64,000 bases of DNA from Pseudomonas sp. AB6 (lineage in GTDB: Bacteria > Pseudomonadota > Gammaproteobacteria > Pseudomonadales > Pseudomonadaceae), in NCBI RefSeq assembly GCF_034314105.1, contig NZ_JAVIWJ010000001.1:2915501-2979500 (forward strand). The letters are read 5' to 3'. The notes beneath the pieces are model-generated. The model was not told where the DNA came from. It did not search any database and was given only the letters and a program-made list of their open reading frames with translations. Position numbers and translations under genes: made by a program. Positions within the stretch are counted from its first letter, which is position 1, and the number at the start of each line of letters is the position of its first letter. This document shows, piece after piece, positions 28,441 to 38,640 of this stretch.

Positions 28441-29007
28441 TCAGGTACGTGGCAAGGTCACGCCGCGCTGGCCCTGATATTTGCCGCCGCGGTCTTTGTA
28501 GGAGATTTCGCACTCTTCGTCGGATTCCAGAAAAAGCATCTGTGCCACTCCCTCGTTTGCGTAGATTTTCGCTGGCAGGGTCGTGGTATTCGAAAATTCC
28601 AGAGTCACGTGACCTTCCCACTCAGGCTCAAGTGGCGTCACATTGACAATGATTCCGCAGCGGGCATAAGTACTTTTTCCCAGACAAATGGTCAGTACAT
28701 TGCGAGGAATGCGAAAGTATTCGACGGTGCGCGCAAGTGCAAAAGAGTTTGGCGGGATGATGCAGACATCGCTGGTCACGTCGACAAAGCTCTTTTCATC
28801 GAAATTCTTGGGGTCTACAGTCGCCGAGTTAATGTTGGTGAATACCTTAAACTCAGCAGCGCAGCGCACGTCGTAACCGTAGCTCGATACACCGTAGGAG
28901 ATCAGTCGGTTGGCGCCTTCGCCCCGTACTTGACGCTCTACGAACGGCTCGATCATGCCGTGCTCTTGCGCCATGCGGCGAATCCATTTATCCGATTTGA
29001 TACTCAT
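28441..29007 (-). CDS. dcd: dCTP deaminase
   Basis: 188 residues, the usual length. Converts dCTP to dUTP plus ammonia, the first step from dCTP to dTMP. Conserved stretches are [14 protein letters not shown], the substrate loop [12 protein letters not shown] and [17 protein letters not shown], with the catalytic Glu in the last, and [12 protein letters not shown]. The start has AGGA about nine bases upstream. Next to apbC/metG as in other Pseudomonas. Confidence 0.95.
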   Translation of the reverse strand: MSIKSDKWIRRMAQEHGMIEPFVERQVRGEGANRLISYGVSSYGYDVRCAAEFKVFTNINSATVDPKNFDEKSFVDVTSDVCIIPPNSFALARTVEYFRIPRNVLTICLGKSTYARCGIIVNVTPLEPEWEGHVTLEFSNTTTLPAKIYANEGVAQMLFLESDEECEISYKDRGGKYQGQRGVTLPRT

Positions 29008-29326
29008 GGCGGTGTCCTGAATAGCGAGCTAGAAAAATCTGTCCGGCATCTTACCGGGCTGGACCGTTGGGTTCAAAGACTCTGGCGGTGAACCGCCTGT
29101 CTCCCATAGCTCATTAGTCACGAAAGTAAATAATCGTGATCAGACCATTGGCACGTTCCGAAAAACACGTTAAGGTGGCGCCACTGTGTTGCTTGTGTCA
29201 CTGAGAATCTCTACACGATGTTGAATTTCGATCCAACCATCTCCAAGAATTTTTCCTGCTCTTTGCACTCAGTCTCGGCCAGGGCTTTTCCTGAGTCGCA
29301 GTCAACTTTGTCCAAGGAGATACACC

Positions 29327-29536
29327 ATGTCTAATCGCCAAACTGGTACCGTTAAGTGGTTCAACGATGAAAAAGGCTTCGGCTTCATCACTCCACAGTC
29401 CGGTGACGACCTGTTCGTTCACTTCAAAGCAATCCAATCTGACGGCTTCAAAAGCCTGAAAGAAGGCCAGCAGGTCTCTTTCATCGCTACCCGCGGTCAG
29501 AAAGGCATGCAAGCTGAAGAAGTTCAAGTTATCTAA
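29327..29536 (+). CDS. Cold-shock protein, CspA family
   Basis: 69 residues. Single OB-fold cold-shock domain with the two RNA-binding motifs KGFGFIT and DLFVHF. AGGAG precedes the ATG. About 320 bases separate it from dcd; part of this is probably a long 5' leader, as is usual for this family. Binds single-stranded RNA and prevents structure; cold induction is not provable here. Confidence 0.95.
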   Translation: MSNRQTGTVKWFNDEKGFGFITPQSGDDLFVHFKAIQSDGFKSLKEGQQVSFIATRGQKGMQAEEVQVI

Positions 29537-29559
29537 CTTGTACTTATTCGCTTAAAAAG

Positions 29560-29588
29560 AACCTCGCCCTTAAAAGCGAGGTTTTTTT
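29560..29588 (+). terminator. Rho-independent terminator of the cold-shock gene
   Basis: AACCTCGC and GCGAGGTT arms with an eight-base loop, followed by a run of seven T. Confidence 0.9.
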
Positions 29589-29615
29589 ACGCCTGAAATT
29601 TACTCGGGTGTAAAG

Positions 29616-29681
29616 ACCGGTAGGAGCTGCCGAAGGCTGCGATCATCATCAAGACGCGCAGCCTTCGGCAGCTTCTACCGG
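29616..29681. repeat. REP palindrome (ACCGGTAGGAGCTGCCGAAGG family)
   Basis: Arms 29616-29641 and 29656-29681 are inverted copies of about 26 bases with one mismatch around a 14-base loop. A half copy is at 9815-9842. It lies between the cold-shock terminator and the end of apbC. Confidence 0.75.
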
Positions 29682-29699
29682 TTTTTCCATTGTTCGAAG

Positions 29700-30794
29700 T
29701 CAATCTTCGCTCACGGTAATGCTCGGCATTGCTTGTGACCGAGCCTCTTGCAAGACGATCCGCGCACCTACGTGCCGCGCAAGCTCCTGGTAAACCATCG
29801 CGATCTGACTTTCAGGCTCGGCGATGACCGTGGGCTTGCCGCCGTCCGCCTGCTCGCGAATCAACATGGACAACGGCAACGACGCCAATAACTCGACATC
29901 GTATTGCGCGGCCAGCTTTTCGCCGCCGCCCTCACCGAACAAGTGCTCTGCGTGGCCGCAGCTAGAGCAAATGTGAATTGCCATGTTTTCAACCACGCCC
30001 AACACCGGAATGTTGACCTTGCGGAACATCTCCACGCCTTTCTTCGCATCTAGCAATGCTAGATCCTGCGGTGTAGTGACAATCACGGCACCTGCTACCG
30101 GAACTTTTTGCGCCAGCGTCAGCTGAATATCACCGGTGCCTGGCGGCATATCGATGACCAAGTAATCCAGATCATCCCATGCAGTCTGAGTAATCAACTG
30201 CAACAAAGCACCGGAAACCATCGGGCCACGCCAGACCATCGGCGTGTTGTCGTCCGTCAGAAACGCCATGGACATCACCTGTATCCCGTGGGATTCGATG
30301 GGCACAAACCACTTCTGATCCTTGATCTTGGGCCGCGTACCTTCAGCAATGCCGAACATCACACCCTGACTCGGGCCATAGATATCAGCGTCAAGCATAC
30401 CGACGCGAGCGCCTTCCCGAGACAACGCCAGCGCCAGATTGGCAGCTGTAGTGGATTTGCCCACACCGCCCTTACCCGATGCCACGGCCACAATGTTTTT
30501 CACATTTGCCAGGGCCGGTATTTGTTCTTGGGCCTTGTGTGCTGAAATCACACAGCGGACATCGACCTTGGCTGACGACACGCCGTCGAGACCCTCAAGC
30601 GCAATTTGCAGCATTTGCGCCCAACCCTTCTGGAATAAAGCGGCGGCGTAACCTAACTCAAGTTTTACACTGACGCGATCACCCTGAATGTCGATAGCGC
30701 TGACACAACCTGCGCTGACAGGATCCTGATTCAAATATGGGTCGGTATATTGGCGAAGAACGGCTTCCACCGTTGCGCGATTAACAGCGCTCAT
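29700..30794 (-). CDS. apbC: Iron-sulfur cluster carrier protein ApbC (Mrp)
   Basis: 364 residues from MSAVNRATVE, preceded by GGGAG. An N-terminal DUF59 domain (about 1-90) is followed by the deviant Walker A KGGVGKST (108-115), as in MinD/Mrp NTPases. A CxxC pair (HICSSCGHAEHLFG) binds the transferred 4Fe-4S cluster. It loads Fe-S clusters onto apoproteins. Divergent from metG. Confidence 0.9.
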   Translation of the reverse strand: MSAVNRATVEAVLRQYTDPYLNQDPVSAGCVSAIDIQGDRVSVKLELGYAAALFQKGWAQMLQIALEGLDGVSSAKVDVRCVISAHKAQEQIPALANVKNIVAVASGKGGVGKSTTAANLALALSREGARVGMLDADIYGPSQGVMFGIAEGTRPKIKDQKWFVPIESHGIQVMSMAFLTDDNTPMVWRGPMVSGALLQLITQTAWDDLDYLVIDMPPGTGDIQLTLAQKVPVAGAVIVTTPQDLALLDAKKGVEMFRKVNIPVLGVVENMAIHICSSCGHAEHLFGEGGGEKLAAQYDVELLASLPLSMLIREQADGGKPTVIAEPESQIAMVYQELARHVGARIVLQEARSQAMPSITVSED

Positions 30795-30982
30795 GGCTAC
30801 TCCCGATAGTAATGACTGAGTAAAACAGGCGGCTATCCTACGCTTTATGCTGCACCTCGGCATGCTTTCGCCGCATGCTGAGCCGCCCGGTAAAGACGAG
30901 CAATTTGTGTCCGCTGGGTGAAAAATATCGCCCAGCCCTTTATAGTGGCCGACCTCCGTTCCACTTCAAGTAGCCGAGCCCC

Positions 30983-33025
30983 ATGTCCGAGCCACGCAAG
31001 ATACTCGTCACCAGCGCCCTGCCCTATGCTAATGGCTCAATCCACCTTGGCCATATGCTTGAGTACATCCAGACCGATATGTGGGTGCGTTTTCAGAAGC
31101 ACCGCGGCAATCAGTGCATATACGTCTGCGCGGACGATGCTCACGGCTCGGCTATCATGCTGCGTGCTGAAAAAGAAGGTATCACCCCAGAGCAACTGAT
31201 CGCCAACGTAAAGGCTGAACACAGCGCCGACTTTGCCGACTTCCTGGTGGACTTCGATAATTTCCACTCGACGCACTCGGATGAAAACCGCGAGCTGTCG
31301 AGCATGATCTATACCCGACTACGTGATGCTGGGCACATCGCCACGCGCTCGATCACCCAGTATTTCGACCCTGAAAAGCTGATGTTCCTGGCAGACCGGT
31401 TCATTAAAGGCACCTGCCCGAAGTGCGGCACCGAAGATCAATACGGTGACAACTGCGAAAAATGCGGTGCGACCTATGCGCCAACGGACCTGAAAAATCC
31501 AAAATCGGCGATTTCAGGTGCTACGCCGGTCTTGAAAGAGTCGCAGCATTTTTTCTTCAAACTGCCCGACTTCGACGCCATGCTGAAAAGCTGGACCCGC
31601 AGTGGCACACTACAAGAGGCGGTTGCGAACAAAATTTCCGAATGGCTGGATGCAGGCCTGCAACAGTGGGACATTTCCCGCGACGCACCCTATTTCGGCT
31701 TCGAGATTCCAGGTGAGCCGGGCAAATATTTCTATGTTTGGCTGGATGCGCCGATTGGTTATATGGCCAGCTTCAAGAATCTTTGCGCACGCCGTCCTGA
31801 TCTGGACTTCGACGCCTATTGGGCCAAGGACTCCACGACTGAGCTGTACCATTTCATCGGTAAGGACATCGTCAACTTCCACGCCCTGTTCTGGCCGGCC
31901 ATGCTCGAAGGCGCGGGGTTGCGTAAGCCAACAGCGATCAACGTTCACGGGTACCTAACCGTCAACGGTCAGAAAATGTCGAAATCGCGCGGAACATTTA
32001 TTAAAGCGCGAACGTATCTGGATAACCTGACGCCGGAATACCTGCGTTACTACTATGCGGCCAAGCTCAGCCGTGGCGTTGATGACCTGGATCTAAACCT
32101 TGAGGACTTCGTACAGAAGGTCAACTCGGACCTGATCGGTAAAGTGGTCAATATCGCCAGTCGCTGTGCCGGTTTCATCCACAAAGGCAACGCTGGAGTG
32201 ATGGTCGCAGGAAATGCCGCGCCAGAACTGACCGACGCGTTCCTCGCGGCCGCGCCGGGGATTGCCGAAGCGTATGAAGCGCGGGACTTTGCCAGGGCCA
32301 TGCGCGAAATCATGGGGCTGGCTGATCGCGCCAATGCCTATATCGCCGACAAAGCGCCGTGGTCACTGGCCAAGCAAGAAGGCAAACAAGATGAAGTCCA
32401 GGCCGTTTGCGCCTTGGGCATCAATCTGTTCCGCCAACTGGTGATTTTCCTCAAGCCGGTGCTACCGCTGCTGGCTGCCGATGCAGAGAAATTCCTCAAC
32501 GTCGCGCCGCTGACCTGGGACGATCACCTGACGCTGCTGAGTAATCATCAGCTCAACCCGTTCCTGCCGCTGATGACCCGCATCGATCCGGTAAAAGTAC
32601 AAGCCATGAGCGACGCCTCGAAAGAAGACCTGACTGCCACCGAAATCCTGATTGTTCCGCAAGGCAACGGGGAGTTGATAAAAGACCCGCTGGCTGCCGA
32701 AATCGATTTTGATGCATTCGCTGCTGTAGACCTTCGAGTAGCCCTGATTCTCAAGGCTGAACACGTTGAAGGCGCTGACAAACTGCTGCGTTTGACCTTG
32801 GACATTGGTGACGAACAGCGCAATGTCTTCTCCGGAATCAAGAGCGCCTACCCGAATCCAGCGGAATTGGAAGGGCGCCTCACGATGATGATTGCCAACC
32901 TCAAACCACGGAAAATGCGCTTTGGTATATCCGAAGGCATGGTAATGGCAGCTGGTCCCGGCGGCGAAGAGATCTACCTGCTCAGCCCGGACAGCGGAGC
33001 CAAGCCGGGTCAGCGAATCAAGTAA
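30983..33025 (+). CDS. metG: Methionyl-tRNA synthetase
   Basis: 680 residues. Class I signature [13 protein letters not shown] (HIGH-like) near the N-terminus, zinc knuckle [18 protein letters not shown], and KMSKSRGTF. The C-terminal EMAP-like tRNA-binding domain (from about 575: [21 protein letters not shown]) makes it the long dimeric form found in enterobacteria and Pseudomonas. Charges tRNA-Met. Confidence 0.97.
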   Translation: MSEPRKILVTSALPYANGSIHLGHMLEYIQTDMWVRFQKHRGNQCIYVCADDAHGSAIMLRAEKEGITPEQLIANVKAEHSADFADFLVDFDNFHSTHSDENRELSSMIYTRLRDAGHIATRSITQYFDPEKLMFLADRFIKGTCPKCGTEDQYGDNCEKCGATYAPTDLKNPKSAISGATPVLKESQHFFFKLPDFDAMLKSWTRSGTLQEAVANKISEWLDAGLQQWDISRDAPYFGFEIPGEPGKYFYVWLDAPIGYMASFKNLCARRPDLDFDAYWAKDSTTELYHFIGKDIVNFHALFWPAMLEGAGLRKPTAINVHGYLTVNGQKMSKSRGTFIKARTYLDNLTPEYLRYYYAAKLSRGVDDLDLNLEDFVQKVNSDLIGKVVNIASRCAGFIHKGNAGVMVAGNAAPELTDAFLAAAPGIAEAYEARDFARAMREIMGLADRANAYIADKAPWSLAKQEGKQDEVQAVCALGINLFRQLVIFLKPVLPLLAADAEKFLNVAPLTWDDHLTLLSNHQLNPFLPLMTRIDPVKVQAMSDASKEDLTATEILIVPQGNGELIKDPLAAEIDFDAFAAVDLRVALILKAEHVEGADKLLRLTLDIGDEQRNVFSGIKSAYPNPAELEGRLTMMIANLKPRKMRFGISEGMVMAAGPGGEEIYLLSPDSGAKPGQRIK

Positions 33026-33035
33026 CCCTGACGCA

Positions 33036-33069
33036 AAGCCCACGAACATAGCTGTTCGTGGGCTTTTTC
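33036..33069 (+). terminator. Rho-independent terminator of metG
   Basis: AAGCCCACGAACA and TGTTCGTGGGCTT, perfect 13-base arms with a four-base loop, followed by a short T run. Confidence 0.9.
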
Positions 33070-33151
33070 GCGCAAGAATTATCCATGCTAGTTTGCTGGC
33101 GACTATCTTCTTTAAAGACCCTCTGGCCTGTTCGTTGACCCCGGCACACCC

Positions 33152-33739
33152 ATGACCGATTTCATTCTCACGCTCATCAGCGCCGCCCTGATCAATAACG
33201 TCGTATTGCAGTGGCCGCTGGGCGTCAATCCAGTACTCAATGCCAGCCGCAAACCCCGAGTTACCAGGTTGCAACTTCATGCGCTGGGAATGGCGACAGT
33301 GTGGGTGATGTTTTGCAGTACGCTTCTCAGTTACCTGCTGTACCACGCTGTACTGGTGCCGCTGGAGCTGACTTATTTGCGGTTGTTCGTGTTCTTGCCG
33401 ATCAGTGTAATGGTCATCAAGCCCTGCGTATCCGTGCTGTCGCGATTACTGCCCAAGGTGTCGTTCGACGGACTGTTGCTGCTACTGCTAAGCAACTCCG
33501 GCATTCTTGGGTTAGCGCTGTTAGCCACGCTGCCTGACAGGGGTATTTTCTTCGCGCTGGCATTGAGTCTCGGCTCCGGGCTGGGATTTTGGTTGGTTTT
33601 GAGCCTGTTTCATGATCTTCAACAGCGGATTCAAACCCAAGACGTGCCGCTGCCTTTTCGTGGTTTACCGATACAGCTAATCAGCGCGGGCTTGATGGGC
33701 GTGGCCTTTATTGGATTCAGTGGGCTGACCAACCTATGA
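33152..33739 (+). CDS. rnfA: Rnf complex subunit A homologue lacking the cluster cysteines
   Basis: 195 residues, six predicted helices. It aligns over its whole length with RnfA/Rsx[21 protein letters not shown] at the start and [25 protein letters not shown] at the end. The two cysteines that in RnfA help hold the intramembrane 2Fe-2S cluster are replaced. LGLCPF is LGVNPV here (Asn26), and TTNCAVLG is LSNSGILG (Ser116). First gene of an operon A-B-D-G-E-nth; overlaps rnfB by four bases. The subunit is intact but probably cannot carry its cluster. Confidence 0.85.
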   Translation: MTDFILTLISAALINNVVLQWPLGVNPVLNASRKPRVTRLQLHALGMATVWVMFCSTLLSYLLYHAVLVPLELTYLRLFVFLPISVMVIKPCVSVLSRLLPKVSFDGLLLLLLSNSGILGLALLATLPDRGIFFALALSLGSGLGFWLVLSLFHDLQQRIQTQDVPLPFRGLPIQLISAGLMGVAFIGFSGLTNL

Positions 33740-34602
33740 ACCTAATCCAAACCATTGACGCGCTGCTTCCACAGACGCAATGCGGCAAGTGCGGCCACCC
33801 AGGTTGCAAACCCTACGCCGAAGGCATCGCACGCGGCGAAGCGATTAACAAATGCCCTCCCGGGGGCGACGAAACCGTCGCCGAGCTCGCCCGACTGCTA
33901 AAGGTTCCGGCCTTGCAACTGGACCTTGAACGTGGCCCAGCGCCGCCACAGATCGCATTCATTCGCGAAGCGGAATGCATCGGCTGTACCAAATGTATTC
34001 AGGCCTGCCCGGTGGACGCCATCCTCGGCGCGGCAAAGCTGATGCACACCGTAATTATTGATGAATGCACCGGTTGCGACTTGTGCGTGGCGCCATGTCC
34101 GGTGGACTGCATCGAGATGCATCCCCTGCCGCTGTCCGGCGTCGTCGCTATCGTGGGCGGTCTGGCGGTTAGCAATGAACAACAGCACGCTCGACTTGCG
34201 AAGCGCAATCGCGCCCGCCACCGCTTTGAAGCACGTAATGATCGACTACACCGCGAAGAGGAGCATCGGCAAGCAGAACGCATGGCCCGCCTGCAGCGCG
34301 CCGTTCAGGTCAGTGCAGCCCCAGAAACAGCACTGAACCCAGTGCTGTGCGCCATTGAACGTATTCGCGCACAGAAAGCGGCGGTCGCTGATCAAGCACT
34401 GAAAAAAGCCAAGATCATGATGGCGATGAGCCGCGCGCAATTGAATAAATCATTGAAAGCCTTTGGCCATCCGCCCACCCGTGAACAACAAGAGCAACTC
34501 GTGGTGTTGCAGCGCGAATTCGAAGCCGCCGAGCAGGCCTTGAACCTTCTGGAAACATCGGCGCAGGCACACCCCCAGGTTAGCGCGCATGCCAACGCCT
34601 GA
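33736..34602 (+). CDS. rnfB: Rnf complex subunit B homologue, no membrane anchor, long C-terminal tail
   Basis: 288 residues. It starts straight at the first cluster domain ([21 protein letters not shown], then KCPPGG). The hydrophobic N-terminal anchor of about 30 residues that normal RnfB has is absent. Two ferredoxin 4Fe-4S sites follow: [15 protein letters not shown] and [16 protein letters not shown]. From about residue 148 comes a charged, Arg/Ala/Glu-rich helical tail ([17 protein letters not shown] and [16 protein letters not shown]) that recalls the tail of RnfC. The start shares ATGA with the rnfA stop, so no upstream extension is likely. Peripheral electron-carrying subunit. Confidence 0.85.
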   Translation: MNLIQTIDALLPQTQCGKCGHPGCKPYAEGIARGEAINKCPPGGDETVAELARLLKVPALQLDLERGPAPPQIAFIREAECIGCTKCIQACPVDAILGAAKLMHTVIIDECTGCDLCVAPCPVDCIEMHPLPLSGVVAIVGGLAVSNEQQHARLAKRNRARHRFEARNDRLHREEEHRQAERMARLQRAVQVSAAPETALNPVLCAIERIRAQKAAVADQALKKAKIMMAMSRAQLNKSLKAFGHPPTREQQEQLVVLQREFEAAEQALNLLETSAQAHPQVSAHANA

Positions 34603-35626
34603 GACTTTGCCCCACACCGTCGAGAAGGTCGGCACGAACCTGCAAAAAACCATGACACTGGTATTGCTTGCGACATTACCCGGAGCGCTGGCGCTAGTCT
34701 GGTTTTACGGCTGGGGGATAGTTATTAACTGGCTGCTGGCAATAAGCACAGCGCTGGTCGTAGAAGCAGCGGTACTTAAGCTTCGTCAACTGCCGCTCAC
34801 GCCGAGCCTGAGCGATGGCAGCGCGCTGGTAAGCGCAACCCTCCTGGTGCTTGCTCTGCCGCCTTATTTACCTTGGTGGTTGACGCTACTGGCCACTAGT
34901 TTTGCCCTGCTGTGCGGAAAGCATCTGTTTGGTGGAATAGGGAAAAATCCGTTTAACCCGGCCATGCTCGGTTACGCGATGGCGCTGGTATCTTTTCCCC
35001 AACACATGAGCCACTGGCCCTCCTCCCACGGACTAAACTTACTGGGCGGCCTGCAACAGACGTTCGGTTTGAACCTGGGCTCGACACCGCCACCCGACGC
35101 ATGGGCCCAAGCCACAGCACTTGATGCGTTGCGGATCAACAAAAGCCTTACTGTCGACGAGCTGTTCGCCGGCAACCCGTCGTTCGGCCGATTCGGGGGG
35201 CGGGGTGCCGAATGGTTTAATCTGGCGTTTCTCGCAGGCGGCGCCTTCCTGCTATGGCAACGCGTATTTACATGGCATGCGCCTGTAGGAATGCTGGGCA
35301 GCTTGTTTGTTATCAGCCTGCTGTGTTGGAACGGTTCAGGCTCCGATTCTCATGGGTCGCCACTGTTCCACCTGCTGACCGGCGCTAGCATGCTCGGGGC
35401 ATTTTTTATCGTCACAGAACCCGTGTCCGGACCCAAAAGCCCGCAGGCAAGGCTGTTGTTTGGCAGCGGAGTAGGTTTGATTACGTACGTGATCCGCACA
35501 TGGGGTGGCTATCCCGACGGGGTCGCGTTCGCAGTGCTGCTCATGAATCTGGCCGTTCCCGCGTTGGAGCGTCTGGAACGAATAAAACCCGGTGGCGAGA
35601 CCGAAAAAACCGGAGCCGTCCCATGA
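34589..35626 (+). CDS. rnfD: Rnf complex subunit D
   Basis: 345 residues, about nine to ten helices. RnfD/NqrB signatures are [17 protein letters not shown], the FMN-attachment region [11 protein letters not shown] with the threonine kept, SGATMLGAFF-type [14 protein letters not shown], and [15 protein letters not shown]. It overlaps rnfB by 14 bases; no rnfC lies between them, where it stands in other Rnf operons. Membrane flavoprotein of the electron path. Confidence 0.9.
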   Translation: MPTPETLPHTVEKVGTNLQKTMTLVLLATLPGALALVWFYGWGIVINWLLAISTALVVEAAVLKLRQLPLTPSLSDGSALVSATLLVLALPPYLPWWLTLLATSFALLCGKHLFGGIGKNPFNPAMLGYAMALVSFPQHMSHWPSSHGLNLLGGLQQTFGLNLGSTPPPDAWAQATALDALRINKSLTVDELFAGNPSFGRFGGRGAEWFNLAFLAGGAFLLWQRVFTWHAPVGMLGSLFVISLLCWNGSGSDSHGSPLFHLLTGASMLGAFFIVTEPVSGPKSPQARLLFGSGVGLITYVIRTWGGYPDGVAFAVLLMNLAVPALERLERIKPGGETEKTGAVP

Positions 35627-36246
35627 CCATAAGAGCAAGATTGCTGAGTGCGTCAGTTATCGTCTTACTCGCATGCCTTGGTGTGGGGTTGACGATTGCG
35701 CTGCAGCACGGAGCTGCGTTGCAAATCAGCGCAGCGCAAGAGGCGGCTCAATCTCAAGCATTTTTATCGGTCATGCCTCCATTCAGTTACGACAATCAAC
35801 CTATGCAGCACCCACTGTCGTTGCCTGAGCGCACCGCAGACACCCAGGCGGTGATTGCCGGTTATCTTGCAACACGAGGGGGCAAGCCCAGTGCGGTGCT
35901 GTTTCGTAGCCAGGCTCAAGGTTATTCGGGCCCCATCGAGTTGCTGATCGCGGTGTCGATAGAGGGTCAACTGCTCGGTGTCAAAGCCCTCAAACACAAC
36001 GAAACGCCCGGCATTGGTGCTCGCCTTATGACTGAGCCGGCTTGGCTGAAGCGATTTATCGGCCGGTCGCTCGGCGATCCACCCGAATCCGCATGGTCGG
36101 TAAAGAAAGACAACGGCGAGTTTGATCAAATCGCTGGCGCGACCATCACCTCAAGGGCAACCGTTGGCGCAATACGCACCACATTACGTTTCTTCGACGC
36201 TTACCGGGCGCAACTGATGGCGCTCCCCTCAGGTAGGCACCCATGA
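35623..36246 (+). CDS. rnfG: Rnf complex subunit G
   Basis: 207 residues from [20 protein letters not shown], sharing ATGA with the rnfD stop. One N-terminal membrane anchor is followed by a periplasmic FMN-binding domain: HNETPGIGARL and the covalent FMN motif AGATITS with the threonine kept. Carries FMN by a phosphodiester bond in this family. Confidence 0.9.
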   Translation: MTIRARLLSASVIVLLACLGVGLTIALQHGAALQISAAQEAAQSQAFLSVMPPFSYDNQPMQHPLSLPERTADTQAVIAGYLATRGGKPSAVLFRSQAQGYSGPIELLIAVSIEGQLLGVKALKHNETPGIGARLMTEPAWLKRFIGRSLGDPPESAWSVKKDNGEFDQIAGATITSRATVGAIRTTLRFFDAYRAQLMALPSGRHP

Positions 36247-36908
36247 ATAACCCTACGCAACACTTCGACCGCCCTCGCTGTAACGCCCTGCTCGGCCCTC
36301 TAAGTCTGACGCCTATTTTGGGCGTTACGGACTCGCTTACCCGCGCAGTTGGGCTATTAACGGTGCTGTGGGTCGTTGCTGGTGCGCACGCCGTGCTGAT
36401 GCAACCAATACGCCGCCTATTGACGCCAGCCGCCGAACTCCTCGCCAGCGCGTTGCTGGCTGCTTTGCTAGTCAGCTGCATTGAGTTGGCGATACAAGCG
36501 CGCGCATTGGCGCTTTATCAGGGATTGGGGATATATCTGCCACTGGTAAGCATTTATTGCGTACTGAGCAACCACTCACACAAGGCAATGGACTTGCGAC
36601 GTAGCTGCACACTCGTTGCTCGATTCTGTGCACTGATGCTGACTCTTGCACTGCTGCGTGAACTACTGGGCAATGGCACGCTGTTCAGCCAGGCTCAATG
36701 GTTATTTGGCAACCGCGCGGCGCACTGGGAAATCCGAGTGGCGCCAGGGGGAGCGCATCTTGCTCTGTTAACCCCCGGTGGATTTATTCTGCTCGGGTTG
36801 CTTCTTGCCGCGAACAACTATCGGACTGATCGACGGGCTGGTCGCCGACCGACCCATAACGAGAACACCCATCAACACTCCACAGTCAAGGAAATGCTGC
36901 ATCCATGA
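36243..36908 (+). CDS. rnfE: Rnf complex subunit E homologue with one cluster cysteine lost
   Basis: 221 residues, six helices; aligns with RsxE (LYQGLGIYLPLV, LLRELLGNGTLF, PGGFILLGLLLA). The first cluster cysteine (LCPLLAVT in RsxE) is Thr23 here (LTPILGVT), while the second remains as Cys105 in SIYCVLS. It overlaps rnfG by four bases and nth by four. The C-terminal tail is hydrophilic (RRAGRRPTHNENTHQHS). Confidence 0.85.
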   Translation: MNNPTQHFDRPRCNALLGPLSLTPILGVTDSLTRAVGLLTVLWVVAGAHAVLMQPIRRLLTPAAELLASALLAALLVSCIELAIQARALALYQGLGIYLPLVSIYCVLSNHSHKAMDLRRSCTLVARFCALMLTLALLRELLGNGTLFSQAQWLFGNRAAHWEIRVAPGGAHLALLTPGGFILLGLLLAANNYRTDRRAGRRPTHNENTHQHSTVKEMLHP

Positions 36909-37543
36909 ACGCCGCAAAACGCCTGGAAATTTTCCGTCGCCTGCGTGAGGACACTCCGGAACCCAAAACCGAGCTAGCGTATAACTCGGCATTTGAACTA
37001 CTGATTTCCGTGATTCTCTCGGCCCAAGCGACAGATGTCAGCGTCAACAAGGCAACAGCACGCCTTTATCAAGTGGCCAACACCCCACAAGCTATTTACG
37101 ACCTAGGGGTAGCCGGGCTTTGCGAATACATAAAAACCATTGGTCTCTACAACGCTAAGGCGAAAAACGTCGTCGAGACGTGTCGCCTCCTAATGGAACG
37201 GCATGGCAGCCAAGTACCGCAAACGCGCGAAGCCCTAGAGGCGTTGCCGGGCGTAGGCCGTAAAACAGCGAACGTTGTGCTCAATACTGCATTTCGCCAG
37301 CTGACCATGGCTGTGGACACGCATATTTATCGGGTAAGCAATCGTACGGGCATAGCCCCAGGCAAAAATGTGGTCGAAGTAGAGAGGCAGCTAATGAAAT
37401 TTGTGCCTAAAGATTTCCTGCTCGACGCCCACCACTGGCTGATCCTCCACGGACGCTATGTGTGCCAGGCTCGCAAGCCCCGCTGTGGCAGTTGCAGGAT
37501 CGAAGACTTGTGCGATTTTAAAGAAAAAACGTCTGACGATTGA
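36905..37543 (+). CDS. nth: Endonuclease III
   Basis: 212 residues. Helix-hairpin-helix LPGVGRKTANVVL holds catalytic Lys120; Asp138 is in VDTHIYRVSNR. The 4Fe-4S cluster cysteines C187, C194, C197 and C203 keep the spacing of the E. coli enzyme. It removes oxidised pyrimidines and cuts the abasic site. Coupled to rnfE, the same association as in E. coli and P. aeruginosa. Confidence 0.97.
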   Translation: MNAAKRLEIFRRLREDTPEPKTELAYNSAFELLISVILSAQATDVSVNKATARLYQVANTPQAIYDLGVAGLCEYIKTIGLYNAKAKNVVETCRLLMERHGSQVPQTREALEALPGVGRKTANVVLNTAFRQLTMAVDTHIYRVSNRTGIAPGKNVVEVERQLMKFVPKDFLLDAHHWLILHGRYVCQARKPRCGSCRIEDLCDFKEKTSDD

Positions 37544-37648
37544 GTAATAGTGAAGTTCAGGGGTAATCGATTGAAAAAAACCTTTTTACCCAGCCGACAA
37601 TTATCGCTATAAGGTCCGCCAATGACAGCCTAAGCCTGGAGTCACTTT

Positions 37649-37831
37649 ATGAGCACTGGCAAAGAGCAGCTGGACGAGGATGACGATTTCGTCGCAGTTG
37701 AAGCGGACGATGACACACCTCCACCTGTGGAAAGCGCAAAAACCAATTTGAGCAAACGTCGCACGATCGACAATATGCTGGAGGAACGACGCTTGCGGCG
37801 GCGATTGGCCGATTACGACTTCGATCTGTAA
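37649..37831 (+). CDS. PA3496 family small protein
   Basis: 60 residues, acidic N-terminal half (EDDDFVAVEADDDTPPP) and basic C-terminal half (SKRRTIDNMLEERRLRRRLADYDFDL). A gene of this kind follows nth as PA3496 in P. aeruginosa; the family has been called putative envelope integrity protein. No membrane segment is seen here. Function not shown. Confidence 0.75.
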   Translation: MSTGKEQLDEDDDFVAVEADDDTPPPVESAKTNLSKRRTIDNMLEERRLRRRLADYDFDL

Positions 37832-37956
37832 GGCAAAGGGCTACCCGCTGGCTGCGACCTCACGACGAACGCCACGTAAGCCTCTCATCCTCGAGAAGCT
37901 TTACATGGCGGGGGACCAGAATTTGCTATTCATCATTTGCCCCCATTCGAAATGGG

Positions 37957-38583
37957 TCAGACCAAGCCGTTGCGCTGAGCAAGCTCAATCAAGTCAACCA
38001 ATGAGTGAGCGTTGAGTTTTAGTAACAGACGCGTTTTGTACGTACTGACTGTTTTATTACTTAGAAACATCCCATCAGCGATTTCCTTGTTGGTCTTCCC
38101 ACACGCCAACTGCTGAAGAACCATCATCTCCCGGCCAGAAAGCCGATCAACCATATCTGCCTCACTGGCATTCCCCATGCTGGAGCGCACGGTATGCAAT
38201 GCCTGGTTAGGGAAATAACTGTATCCCGATAGTACTGCCTTTATCGCACTCAGCAATTCAGTTAAATCCTGCTGCTTGCAGACATATCCCGCTGCCCCCG
38301 CTTGCATACATCGCATGGAAAAATGACCTGGGGCCTGAGAGGTCAGTATTAAAACTCTGAAGGGGAGCGTCATTGCTGATAGTCGGGCTATAACCTCCAA
38401 ACCGTCCAGTTTTGGTATTCCAATGTCAAGAATGACGATATCGGGTAAATGTTCGCGAGCAAGTTGCAAGGCGTCCACGCCATTATCCGTTTCCGCGACG
38501 ACTTCATAGCCGTGACGCTCCATTAGCATGCGTACAGCAAGTCTAATGACGGGGTGATCATCCACGATCAGCACTTTATTCAT
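37957..38583 (-). CDS. LuxR/NarL-type response regulator (RocA1/EvgA-like)
   Basis: 208 residues from the ATG at 38583; a TTG four codons upstream is less likely. Receiver domain with DDHP, phosphoacceptor Asp in VILDIGIPKLDG, and LTSQAP and CKQQ at the later switch positions. The C-terminal LuxR helix-turn-helix is LSGREMMVLQQLACGKTNKEIADGMFLSNKTVSTYKTRL. The receiver resembles RocA1 of the P. aeruginosa Roc system. No sensor kinase lies beside it, so it is an orphan regulator here. Confidence 0.85.
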   Translation of the reverse strand: MNKVLIVDDHPVIRLAVRMLMERHGYEVVAETDNGVDALQLAREHLPDIVILDIGIPKLDGLEVIARLSAMTLPFRVLILTSQAPGHFSMRCMQAGAAGYVCKQQDLTELLSAIKAVLSGYSYFPNQALHTVRSSMGNASEADMVDRLSGREMMVLQQLACGKTNKEIADGMFLSNKTVSTYKTRLLLKLNAHSLVDLIELAQRNGLV

Positions 38584-38640
38584 GAGCAAGTCCAATTTTC
38601 GCTGTTCGATTTTTCAGAGCCCGCACAATAGCCTAGTCGT

